Source: Pyrenopolyporus hunteri (taxonomy: Eukaryota; Ascomycota; Sordariomycetes; Xylariales; Hypoxylaceae). Taken from it: 64,000 nucleotides of DNA. Position numbers and translations under genes: made by a program. Below are positions 1-10,692 of this stretch, piece after piece. Below the pieces are notes generated by a model. It searched no databases. It saw nothing but the letters and a program-made list of their open reading frames with translations, and was not told the origin of the DNA. The stretch spans positions 1,426,001 to 1,490,000 of the forward strand of contig CADCXC010000044.1 of the NCBI GenBank assembly GCA_902806595.1, given 5' to 3'. How positions within the stretch are numbered: position 1 is the stretch's first letter; every line of letters starts with the position of its first letter.

Positions 1-852
1 ACTCCTCAGCGTGGCCGATGGCGAACTGCTCGTCCCCCTTCTGTAATCCCTCGTACATGCGCTCCGTGTAGGCGGCCAGGGGCATGCCGATCTGCCCCCC
101 GTTGACCAAGTCCGGCTGGTGCCTGGTGTCGTGCAGCTCCGTCTGCACCGCCGGCGGGAACACCTCGACCAGCCGGATCCCGTACCCCGCGTCCTTGAGC
201 TGCTGACGCACGTTCACGATGAAGCTGTGCAGCGCCGCCTTGCTCGCGTTGTACCCCGGCGTGCGGCTCACTGGGAACGGTGGTGGTTAGCGATCTACGC
301 GCGTGGTCGTTACATAGCTGAGTGGGCAGGTAACACGAGAAAATTCGTAGGTAGCTTCGACCGTTTATCACGTATAGGGCGTCCAAGCAGATACTACTTA
401 CTAGTAGGCACGAGAGCCAGCGAGGCGTTCACGAACACGAGGTGCGCCTCGGCGTCCTTAGATACGCGCTGCAAGTGCGGGAGGAAGGCCTTGACGAGGT
501 GCACGAAGGCGACGTAATTCGTGTTGAACTCCTGCGCGAAGACGGACATGTCGACGGTCTCGGGCTTGGCGAAGTTGAACGGCCGCTGGATCCCCGCGTT
601 CAGCACGACCGCGTCGATGTCCGGGTGCTGCGCCGTCACCGCCGACGCGAACCCCGGGATCCCCGAGAAGTTCGTGATGTCGACCGCTACGGCGCTCGAG
701 CCCGCGTGCTTGGCCACGAACGCGTCCAGCCGCTCCTGACGTCGTCCCGTCACGACGACGGACGTGCCCTCGCTGTGCAGCTTCGCCGCCAGCGCCTCGC
801 CTATGCCGGACGTGGCGCCGATGACGAGGGCTTTCTTGTAGAGAGGGGCCAT
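1..852 (-). CDS. short-chain dehydrogenase/reductase (SDR), 3' end cut by window edge
   Basis: NAD(P)-dependent SDR of the DltE-like type; substrate not predictable. Exon 1 is 852-402 and exon 2 is 270-1, running off the window. The intron 401-271 has a GTAAGT donor and CCCAG acceptor and joins in phase 1 to restore LVPMSRTPGYNASKAALH. Visible motifs: Rossmann glycine motif GATSGIG (residues 12-18), the NAG motif (LNAGIQRPF), the catalytic Ser region (VNASLALV), and YNASK (YxxxK) just after the intron. The start ATG at 852 sits in a good context (CCACCATGG); in-frame ATGs further upstream lack SDR homology. About 240 residues are visible, near the usual SDR length, so only a short tail should be missing. 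No signal peptide. Confidence 0.9.
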
Positions 853-3800
853 GGTGGAGGGGTCGGCTTTTCGTATCTGGTAACCTAGGTATTTCCTTGA
901 CGCCGACTTGGATGCTCGAAACGACTGTCCTGTACGATAAATCACTGGTGCTCGATACCTCTGACACGCTCTAGTCGTCGGCGATGCTCCTGTCTTAAAT
1001 ACCTGATTGAATGTTCACTGTTCCATGGCCTTCGGCCTCGGAGCATGGAGATAAAGGGGGATAAGTGGCCCCGCACTAAACAAGCACGTCCTATTTTCGG
1101 CCGTCAGGCCGCTACGGATATTGGATTTTAGACATCGCGAACTTAAGCGCCGCATATGCGGTTGGCGCCTGAAACGATTAACTCTGGGGAAATAATGGGT
1201 AAGACCCTACTCGGCTATGGAGTAGAGAACGTTTCTGGCGTTTCGCGGATTCCTCGGGTTGCGGGCTAAGTTTCTATCAATTTGCAGCCTCTGTAAACTG
1301 GCATATTGCCACTCGGCGAACCAATTACCGTGTTTCTTTCTTCTAAACTCCAATGGTGAAGCGTATAAATCCTCGTTTTAAGGAGGATTATACAGAGTTG
1401 ATTCCACTTGAGTGGAGATGCTAGATGGTTGTGTTCCAGTGCCGTATACAGATGAGAAGAGACATTGGCTTAACTATTATACATTGATAGGTCAAGACGC
1501 TCTATTTAAAATTGAACTTTTAGATTTGCACCGAAGACTTAAGTTAATTGAAAGCATAAAACAGAATTCCTAACTTGAAGATACATTCGCAACTAGAGGC
1601 CCTCGTAACTGAGCCATAATGTGTCCTGTCTTTACGAGTTAGGTTTGGCGTTTCCAGGGGCAAGCTTCACATTCTCCTTCTACGCATATCTCTCAAAGCA
1701 ACAATGCATCACAGTCCAGATAGCCCTATCTAGAAGCGAGCTAACTCTTAAGTCCGCAAAGACGTCGCGCATCGCGTTTTTCCGCCGTAAGAACTCCACA
1801 TAGGTAGTCAACCTAAGTCTTGGATATGCGATGGTATGAATAAGAACCCGGTGGGACTTCGAGGGGGAGGGGGCTATTCGGCAGATTAGGCGTCGCGTCC
1901 TAGACGAAATAGGAAAACAATCTCGAGAGCTTCTTTTCACGGCAAAAGCTTGGCCTCCGACCAGCCGATCATCGCAGTTTATATATAATTCCGTCGAGCA
2001 GTGTGGTTCCCATCTACCAAGCGCACCTTCTGGACCTCATGGGAATCGGACGGCTTCGGTACCAGTTTCCATCGCAACTGATGGAATCGAACTGATCGAG
2101 TCAACTACCTAAAGTGAACTTTAGTAGCGACTTGTCACGGCCAAGTTACGACCAAGTTTAATTAGTGGAAGTAGGAAAAACCAATGCCAATTTTGCAGAA
2201 ACGCCACTATCGAAGAGATATATTGCGGCTGTGCGGCGTCGAGTTGCTCACATGCTTGAGGCCCAATGCGACGGCAATATGTAGCAGTACAATGCACTGC
2301 TCAGCTCGCAGTTTCGTCACTTCTCATATTTGATACATAGGTGGCTCATATTGGCTTTGGCGGCAGCGTCTTGATGTATTCATGAAAGTCTAACCAATTC
2401 GCACAGTCGAAGCCAATCAATATAGATCGTTGATCAGAGTCCCCTTACATCTTCTGCCCGAAACTCCGGGAGGAGGCTGGCGCTGGGAAGATCAGCTGTT
2501 CCTCGATGTTTTATGGCTATGCCGACGAGAGGCTATAGCGAACGCTAAGTACCCCTATTAATTGCATACTATAAAGCACGCGGCATCCTTCAACTTTTAA
2601 TCTATGTACGTGTAACCCAACCTGCCGCTGATGCTGATGCTATTGTAACCCTCCCTAAGAAAGGTTGCAATGGGAACTTTGGACAGGGGTAACAAAAAAA
2701 ACCACGGATAATCTAATACTAGGCTCAAGTACCTAATATTTGTAGATAGGTATATACCGAATTAGTTGGCGAACTTGCATGTTATTAAATAGGTATATAT
2801 GTAGGCATTTAGCCAGTCTCCGTGTGTGTATAAGAAGTTGTATATCCTATAAGGAATTTAAATCAATATTGGACTTGTTTGAGACAAAAGCCACCGAGTT
2901 TTGGGTGCTGTGCTCTGCGCGTGCCATACACCACCAATGACGGAATACGTGGGGCTTTTTTCTCATTCAGTTTTTCTCATTCAGCTCGACAGGTGGACCT
3001 CGACAGTGGCGCTCATAAGGGTGTGGCAAGCCATGATTTCTCCCATCGAAAAATAAAAATAAAAATAAATAAATAAATATTTACAATTACAACACATAGG
3101 AAGTAACTTTGACTTTGAGAGATTCATGACTTTCTCAACCTAAGATAACTGCAAAGGGAGGAAAGGAAAAGGACTAATATGGACACTGACTGAGTATGGT
3201 GGACCCAAACACCTCACATGTCAATCTCTAACGTTAGAAGCGTCTCGGCCGCACCAGCCATCCTTTTTATTTTGACAACCGGGGACGAGTCATGTTTCAG
3301 TCCGGTTCGCGAACCTCGAAACAAAGTGGAATATGACGTCACGACTCATATTTTCCTGTCTGCCACCGTATCGACGTCGTCCCGTAGGGCTGAGACTTCT
3401 CTACGTACCTACATATTGTATTCTACAATACGTAGATTATGATGTCCTATATAAACGCTGATATAACGATACGAACCGTGCTGATCCGAAACAGGGAAAC
3501 AGGAACAAGCGCTACCTGTCGTCCATAGGCAGGTACCAGGCACGCATCTAGATATAGTATACCTACCTACGTAATATCTATCGAGACACCGTAACCATGG
3601 GTAAATACTCCCGATCCACTAAAGCCACAGAAGCGCTCTCGTCTGGCCCTGACTCAAGAGGTATATGTATATACATACATGCACGTATATCTATCCTTCC
3701 CAACCTAACAACTCAACCAAGCTCTTCCCATTAGCAAACCATTCCAACGAGTCAGAACCAAAGAAAAAAAAGCCACCAAATCCACATGACACAGCCAGCC

Positions 3801-4726
3801 AGCGAAGGAGGCCCGACAAGCTCGACGACAAACCAGCCGCCAGCAAAGGGCGATCGGCACTGATAAGCCAGCCGATCGCATCAGGGGGGGGAGGGGAGGC
3901 TCCGCTGCCCCCTTTGGACTAAGGGGGAAAAAATAAGTAAGTCGCCGCGCTGTGTGGACCGGTCCGGTTTTGACGTGCGACCTAACACCTGCCGCCCACG
4001 AGTCAACGGGAGGAAAGGGTCCTATCTATCTACCTAGGGAGCGCCTACTAGTTAGTGCGATTTTCCCAGCCCCCCTCCCCTTTCTCCGGACGGCGGAGCA
4101 GATGGGGCCCCTCAAGGTCGAGAGGGTTGAGATAAGGGGTGTGGGTTACTATGGTAGGTAGGTAGGTAGGTAGGTACGTTAGTCGCGGGCGGCAAAGACG
4201 CGTGGCTGGAGCAATCCGTATGTACGATGACTCGCTGGTGGAGGACGAACGACGTCGAAACGCTGCGTGGCTGCCAAGGCTGGGTTTTGTGGCCTGGGAG
4301 ACCCGATGTTTTTGATAGCGGTGGTGGTGGCAGTAGTGGTGGTGAGTTCCCTTAGGAAACCTCCCGGGTTAACGTCATATGGTAGGTGCTGAGCGAATGG
4401 GCGATCGTAATTTTTCTCCGTGGAGTGTTGTGATAAACACGGAGGGCTGGGGGGTTTTCACTTCGTGTATTTATTATCTCCCTCCTGTCCTACATGCTAG
4501 TTCTGTAACTCTGGTCATTTTGTTCCTGTTCCTCTTTACCGCGTTGCATCGTTAGAGACCAATTCGATGTAAGTAGTGCAGCTCAGGAGGTGAAACCCCC
4601 TTTTTACCGATTGCTAACGTCGCCTCGTTTAGTCCCTTAGTCGTATCTAGACCAGGTAGTCCTTCATTTCAACTGAACGCCGATATCGATCGATATACAA
4701 CAGTCGCTTCCGCTTAACCAGACATC
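853..4726. other. gene-poor intergenic stretch
   Basis: No reading frame here looks like a protein and I found no credible exon chain. The DNA is moderately AT-rich (roughly 1.0-3.2 kb), with an A-rich AAATAAAA run near 3050-3076. From about 3660 it becomes C-rich and low-complexity and may be promoter or 5' UTR of the gene at 4727. It contains a GGTA tandem at 4153-4175 and GGT-rich triplets near 4320-4345. Confidence 0.5.
4153..4175. repeat. (GGTA)n tandem tract
   Basis: About six uninterrupted copies of GGTA. The same tetramer recurs in short runs in many intergenic regions of this window. Confidence 0.85.
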
Positions 4727-5412
4727 ATGAAGAATTTCGGTGCTGTTCTGTTCCTCCTAGCCACGGCCGGCTCTTTCGTGACGGGCACGCCGACGTTCAG
4801 CAACGAGAAAAGAGGCCTAGCAGAGCGTACGTCCTACCACTAGGTCTATCGATTCGTGAAGCCTAGAGATATCAGTTGCTGACCAGCCAACCAACAGCTG
4901 CCGACCTAGCAGCTCGAGCACTAGACTTGTGTAAGTTAAAAGCCGCGTAGATTATGGTCTCGAAGCTGCTAACAGTCCAAAGCACCCCGATTTAAGGTCG
5001 AAAACCGGCAGTACAACGGAACCCAGGCTGAGAACAAGGCTCGTTCTACATGTACGTATAATATGAGCGCTCGAACGGCGCCAAAGCACACTGTAACTAA
5101 CTGCCATGGCTACAGTCCACCCCACGGGTCTGAATGTCTCAGACGCGAACGCAGCTAGCTCTTTAGGTACGCATCGATTGGGCCGAACCCTCGCCGCTCG
5201 ACCATTGGCAAGATAGCTAACGCAGACTCCCCACAGTCGGACGAAGAGCTCTGAACTCTTCCGAGGGCGAGAACGAGAGGCGGTACTGTATGTTCTGAAT
5301 CCTGTCCTTCCCACCCCGCATAGTCCGGGAAAGTCTCGCTAACCCGGAGTTCGCAGCCCCTAGACTGAAGAGAGGAAACTTCATGCGCTCATTGAACGAG
5401 ACCGACGCCTAA
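4727..5412 (+). CDS. small secreted, dibasic-site propeptide encoded by six short exons
   Basis: Not a recognised family. Exons: 4727-4826, 4898-4930, 4983-5051, 5116-5166, 5237-5287, 5357-5412, giving 119 residues. All five introns (52-71 nt, GTACGT/GTAAGT/GTATGT donors) are phase 1, so every internal exon (33, 69, 51, 51 nt) is a multiple of three. Residues 1-20 form a signal peptide (MKNF, then a hydrophobic core ending SFVTG). The mature part has no cysteine. Kex2-like dibasic sites lie at KR 28-29, RR 87-88, RR 99-100 and KR 106-107. N-glycosylation sequons are at N56, N74, N91 and N115. Exons 3 and 6 both begin S-PR(F/L)K and exons 2 and 5 both contain RAL, suggesting exon duplication. 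It could be a processed peptide precursor or a small effector-like protein. The splice model is my reconstruction; the continuous frame over six exons is the main support. Confidence 0.72.
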
Positions 5413-6583
5413 TGGCCGCCACCCCAAGTACTACAGACGAGGCGGGCTGGGTTAGTAGTAAACGAAGGGGGAATCCGATTAGATAATAGAATACGGGTAG
5501 GAATAGCATTATTATGGAGGAGGCCTAATCTGAACTGGGCTTCAGGATATAGATGATACAACACCCCAGGCTGGGATATAATAGACATACACTTAGATCA
5601 TTACTCACGGACTTTTCGGAGTTGCTGCTATGTCGTGTAGCCGTACAAAGGTGTGTGAATGTGCGACGTTAATATCATTGATGTAATCCGTCTCTTTTGC
5701 CCCGTGCGGCGGCGGTTAACTAATATCTGGCTGATCAGAATGCGGTTCATCCGAACACTGCGTGGTAGGCAGTTGGCTGATGCGAAAAGACGATCATGAA
5801 AAATGGTCTATGAAACGGATGATTCAAGCGGTTAATATAAGCTGGTCGTGATCCTATGTCGTCAAAAAGAAAAAAGGCATAATTAGCCTTGTCTTAGACA
5901 TATTAGGGAGGTGATATACGGTATAGTAGGATAATAGGGGTCTTATAGTCGTGCGACCCGACGCCCACGTGTGGGAGGATGAAAAAGGTTCTAGCCGAGT
6001 CCAATCAGGGCGTATTACAACCCTCCTATTCGGGAATCGCACCGCTATGGTAGGCTAGCGATCCTTTCTATTTCGCGCAGGAGATAATACTTCAACGTCA
6101 TTTTTTTTTTTTCAGTCTGTTCATTAAGATCTCGGCTACGCCCTGTTAGAATTGAACTGTCGGGTCGCCGATTAGATAGGCAGTTGAAAGGCGACGCTGT
6201 GTATGATGTCTATTAGGTACGTGAGGATACGGATTCTAAGAGCCCGCAGAATCCTGACTTATCAGGTGATATTTGTTTCTTTGCACGTCGTTAGAGGAAT
6301 TATATATACAGTTGAAAAAGTTCGTATCGGAACGCCGGATCCAGAGACCTTCGCACAAATGGGGATATCTCAGTGACATCGCCGTGCTAGGTGTGATACA
6401 CAAAAAATCGCCCGTGGGCCTGTCGTTAGGGCTCTCGATGTCCCGTGGGTATAGTTATAGCCTCTCATCAAGTTGGTATATCCAAACAGAAGCAGTTCTA
6501 GTAAGCCCGTAGAACCATGTACACCACCCCCATCTTATTTCGTCTATCGTCTATTTTGCTCCGGTAAGCATCTTAGTTGTCAC
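5413..6583. other. intergenic, nothing recognised
   Basis: No coding signal on either strand that I can support. Contains a T11 run near 6101 and ordinary single-copy-looking sequence. The first 150 bases are presumably the 3' UTR of the secreted-peptide gene. Confidence 0.5.
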
Positions 6584-6964
6584 CTACCGCTCTTCCCTCA
6601 CGTCAGCGGCATCAGGCCTCCATTCCCGGGCGCTGCTCCTCGTGGAGGAGCCGAATCCTGGCATAGACGAGAACCTGTTCAGCCGCTTCTTCTCCGCGAG
6701 AGTCTGTGGTTCCGTGTAACGGGTCCTGGGTTCTTCGACGACAGCGCTATGGCGTCTGTTAGGCTCGTCAATGGCCGACGAGGCGGTGGTGGAAGAGCTC
6801 TTGGTAGACGAGCCAGTGGTGTTCGGCGTCTGGTAGATGTACTCGCCGTCGACGTAGATAGCGTTGCTAATGAAGGCAGAGCGTCGGTGGCGGTTGCGTG
6901 TGTACCGCTGTTCGAGCCGGAATAGCTCAAGCTTGGCTTGGATCTTCTCAAAAATGCTCGGCAT
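6584..6964 (-). CDS. conserved small basic protein of unknown function
   Basis: A 126-residue protein starting at the ATG at 6964. An in-frame ATG six codons upstream (6982) is possible, but the family-like sequence begins MPSIFEKIQAKLELFRLEQ. Residues 1-48 are the conserved part: an amphipathic, charged helix followed by an Arg-rich segment (RYTRNRHRR) and an aromatic segment (AIYVDGEYIYQTP). I recognise this pattern from short uncharacterised proteins of filamentous ascomycetes. Residues 49-126 are Ser/Thr/Arg-rich and probably disordered. No signal peptide or membrane segment. Function unknown. Confidence 0.75.
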   Translation of the reverse strand: MPSIFEKIQAKLELFRLEQRYTRNRHRRSAFISNAIYVDGEYIYQTPNTTGSSTKSSSTTASSAIDEPNRRHSAVVEEPRTRYTEPQTLAEKKRLNRFSSMPGFGSSTRSSAREWRPDAADVREER

Positions 6965-8666
6965 GATGACTCTAGTTTCCAACTACCGTTTGTTCTGACA
7001 GGATCGATGTATTCTGCTACCCAATTGGTATCGTATGGACAGGAATGCGGGGACAATGTGGGTGTATGTGAATCAATGGCGCAGCTTGATTCTCCTTGGA
7101 TGTTCTATTTTTATTTCTATCGTCTCTCTCCAGTAGTACAGGTGTGTCGTGTCGTATCGTGTTGTGTTTGTGGTATGAAGGGCGCGTATAGTATAGCGAT
7201 CGATGTATCGCTTCGGCCAATTGGGAAACTATCCGTGATAAACGAATGAAGGGGAACAGTCCTGTGCTCTCCAATTATGTAGTTGGAAGTACGGCTAGCT
7301 GAGAGAATAGAAATTGGAGGTTGGGAAGAATACGAGAGAGAGAAAAGATAGGAGGAGACGGGATAGGAAAGTGAATGTTAATGGACAGGGGGAAAAGAGA
7401 GTTTACATAGCAAAGGGAGCCAAGAAAATAGAACTTGGTAATTTAGTGATGGGAAGGGGAAGTTCAGCTGCTGTGACTTACGACTACCTAACTAAAGCCT
7501 ACTACTACGGCAGCACCTGCTGCGCTGCTGCTCTGCTGCTGCTGCTGATAATGCTGGTAAGCTCGCTAAAGTGGATCTTAGGCTTTTACCACCCCTACCC
7601 GCGCAGCATGCTCTAGCCGGATTAGCCACTAATTCGCTGCAGAGTAGCCACTAAAAAGCACGCCAACTTGTGGAATTATTAGGGGTGGGGACCACTAGAT
7701 CATACCACCCCGACCGTTAGACCGTTCCTGGCAGCGGCGCTGAACCAAGATTGTTCTAGCACGTCTTCCCTCCCTCTCCCTCGCTGATAAGCCCTGATCA
7801 GGGCCTTACCCGTTAGGATAAAGCGGCTGCATGACCAATGCAGGGGAAACCACGTTTCAGGCATGGGGGCCAATGCACACCATCAAATTCGGATGCGTTC
7901 TCCATTTGTTGGGGTCTTTTTCAGACTTGGCGAAAGAAGGAAAGGCCGAGGGAAGAAAAGGTGGAAATGGTAGCGAGCATGCCGTCGACTTCGACTTTCC
8001 GGAATCCGGGGTTATCGTGACTTGGGTACATTTATAGGGTACATCACGACATCTCACAAAGAAAAAGAGAGGGGGCAAAGGTCGGAATAGCACTAACATG
8101 CAATGCGAAGTGTAAAAGATAGGTAATAACATAGAGGTAATGATGAGGCGGGTATACATATGCGATGCAGCTCCTAACTTTAGCTAAAGCAACATAGGAA
8201 TGACGACAGCCTCCAATTGGAATGGTGTAGAAGCCACTATGCATTCAGCTCCGAAGCGCCCAACGGGTAAGAAATGGGGGCTGTTAAAAATCTTTAAATA
8301 CCTCCTTACTTATCAACTATTCCGAGTAAGGTACGGATCCGTACGTTGGTAAGAAATCGCGATGGCGGCTATGAGGCTGACGTGGCGTTGTCGTTGTTCG
8401 TGGGTGTAGGCTATGTGCCGATTCGGTAGATGTGTATATGCATAATCCACCGTTCATTGCGCGCGGGTAAGGCTTCGAGACACCGAAATTTATGCAAAGC
8501 CATTCGTACAGGTGGAATGAATACGATGGATTCTCTTCACTATCGTTCACCTTTACTTACCTAGGATGGGCATTCAAAGACTCATATTGGAAGAAGCGAT
8601 TAATCCGCAACCGGCGGCACGCTCAATTCGTATTACGAAGCGCTGGGATGAGGCTATACGTCGTTG
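6965..8666. other. intergenic, low-complexity patches only
   Basis: No supportable gene. Holds a purine-rich stretch at about 7310-7400 and a GCTGCTG-rich triplet patch at about 7505-7555. Open frames here have no recognisable protein features. Confidence 0.45.
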
Positions 8667-10289
8667 TTAACTTGGCGCAGAGCGGCCTCCCACCGCCCAT
8701 AGCTTCTGGATCTGTTCAGCCAGTGAGATAGACGTCGTATAGGCCTTTCTCGTCTTAACGTCGTTCACATGTTCTCTGTTCCATTCCAGAATCTCTAACG
8801 TCATCCCCTCGAGTGTAGTTAGCACTCCGGTATATCCCAGCCCGCCTTGCGGGGGAGGTTTGCTGATTTCGTCGTTCGTCGCTACTAGATGCGTACATAT
8901 AGAGAAAATCCCCGGTTTGAGGTGTTTGATATCCCCTTGAAGCTTAGGTAGCGCTTTACCCAGAAGCGGATACTTATAAAGCAACTCGCCGTACATCTCC
9001 ACCGCGTGAGACAGCAGGAGCATAATAACGGGCGGCAATTTAATAATGCGAAATGGATGTACCGACAGCGTCCCAATCGCATTATACAGATCGCTGTATA
9101 AGATTGGTGGATTGGGATCTGTGACCACGAAAGGCCGACCCGCGTGTCTGGCGCTCTTGGGCCAAGGCCGAGCGAGCGCGGCCTCGTGATGCAGATGCGC
9201 GATGGCTACATTCGCACCGTGTACAAAACTCTGTACGATATGCGGGACCCAGCTATTGTTACATGTATAAGCCTGTTCGTCTCAAGCGAGACAACCCGTC
9301 TTTAAAATAGGGAACAACTCACGTTGGTAAAACCCGTCTGCTTAGAGGATCACCGACAGTATTGTCTGTTGGGTTCCCGTATACGCCGTTCGCGGGACGA
9401 ATGGACCCTGTGCGGAAGTGCTCGCCGTTGGCATCGCAGACGAGTCTCTCCGCCACCGCTTTCGAGGCGGGGTAATTGGCGAAGTACTCCTCTCGTTTTC
9501 TCAGAGGCGCATCAAAGTCGCTCACATCTAGAATCTGCCAAAAGTGCCGTGGCGAGCTAGCCCAGGGCGCAACGAACGGTTCAACGGGTCGAATGGGGAT
9601 GGACCCAGACGAGGTGGAGCTGAAGATATCCGCACCAGCTCTGCGTGCGGCCGCCAGGACGTTCTTCGTTCCTGTGATGTTGACGGCCTCTGGAAACGAG
9701 TACTGGAACTTAGATCGCTCGGAAGCTAGAATCACAGCCGCAGTGTGAAACACAGTCAAAGGCAACCGAGCTACGCTAGGATGCCACGGGTGAGCAAAGG
9801 CGGCGTCGACGGAATTTGGCGAGGTAATGTCCGTCTGCACAAATTCGACCTCGGCTGCGGGTCCAGTGCGCAGGTCATTGCGCTCCGTTTCCCGAATATC
9901 GACGATGCGGATACTCTGGGGTGGATTCCCCCGAGCCAAGAGCTGCAACACGATGAAGCCACCCACGAGCCCTAGGATCAGGAGTTGGACGTTTAGACCA
10001 GAGATCTCCAAACGAAACGCACGTCGAGACTTGGATGAATAGTACACTCACCCGAACCTCCGGTCACGACATAGCGGCGTTCTAGTTTCGGGGGAAGCTT
10101 ATCTGCATACTCAATTGGGGTTTCCTGTAGTCTTCTGTAGGTTTCCCGGAGTTGGTCGGCTGTCCAGCGCGGACCCAAGAGCTGCCGGACCTCGTCTGGA
10201 GTTTGGCTGAGCAGCTGATTGACCCGGAACAAATAGAGTATGAGAACCACTAAAGCGGCATAGATGGTCGTGGACACCCACTCCTCCAT
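8667..10289 (-). CDS. membrane-anchored NAD(P)-dependent 3-beta-hydroxysteroid dehydrogenase-like protein
   Basis: Extended-SDR enzyme of the sterol/3-beta-HSD group (Erg26-like); the exact substrate is not known. Exons 10289-10052, 9971-9323 and 9252-8667 join in phases 1 and 2 to give 490 residues. A hydrophobic segment at residues 8-22 suggests an ER-membrane anchor. The nucleotide-binding motif TGGSGLVG (76-83) spans intron 1, and the catalytic YPASK (Tyr236, Lys240) lies in exon 2. Segment RPANGVYG matches the substrate-domain signature of this superfamily. The C-terminal part is helical with a hydrophobic stretch (PPVIMLLLSHAV) typical of membrane-associated members. Introns have canonical GTGAGT donors. 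It could serve sterol or secondary metabolism; no other sterol gene is nearby. Confidence 0.87.
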
Positions 10290-10692
10290 GTCAAGCCGCA
10301 GAAATATGTACGCACTGCCAATGTACGATAAAACAGAGTGCTGGCCAGTAATATGATTTCGAGATGAAAGTGTTACGCAGAAGTGTGGGACTGTTAGAAA
10401 TGAGGGTCGATTTCTGCATTTAGTTGAATACTAATGAAAGTTATGCAATATTAATCCCCTATAAGAAGATCGGATATAACCATATATTACGCTAGGTGGT
10501 ACGTTCCGTTACCTCATCGACCCCCTCTGCTCGACGCTCTCGATATTTTTCAACTTCCAATTTCCAATTTCCAATTTCCAGCCTTGGCACCACCAAGACT
10601 TCCACTATGAACGACACCCAACCACGGCTCCTTCATTTCCCTCCAACTACGCAGAGACCACAAATGAGGTGCTCTAACCACGTGTCCGCAGA
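10290..10692. other. intergenic with a short AATTTCC tandem
   Basis: Separates the dehydrogenase start from the carboxylesterase 3' end (both on the minus strand). It contains about four copies of a 7-bp unit (TTCCAAT) at roughly 10550-10580. Nothing else recognised. Confidence 0.5.

Noticed and set aside
7505..7555. GCTGCTG triplet patch as a possible coding polyglutamine/polyleucine tract
   Set aside because: The surrounding frame has no other protein character; treated as intergenic low complexity.
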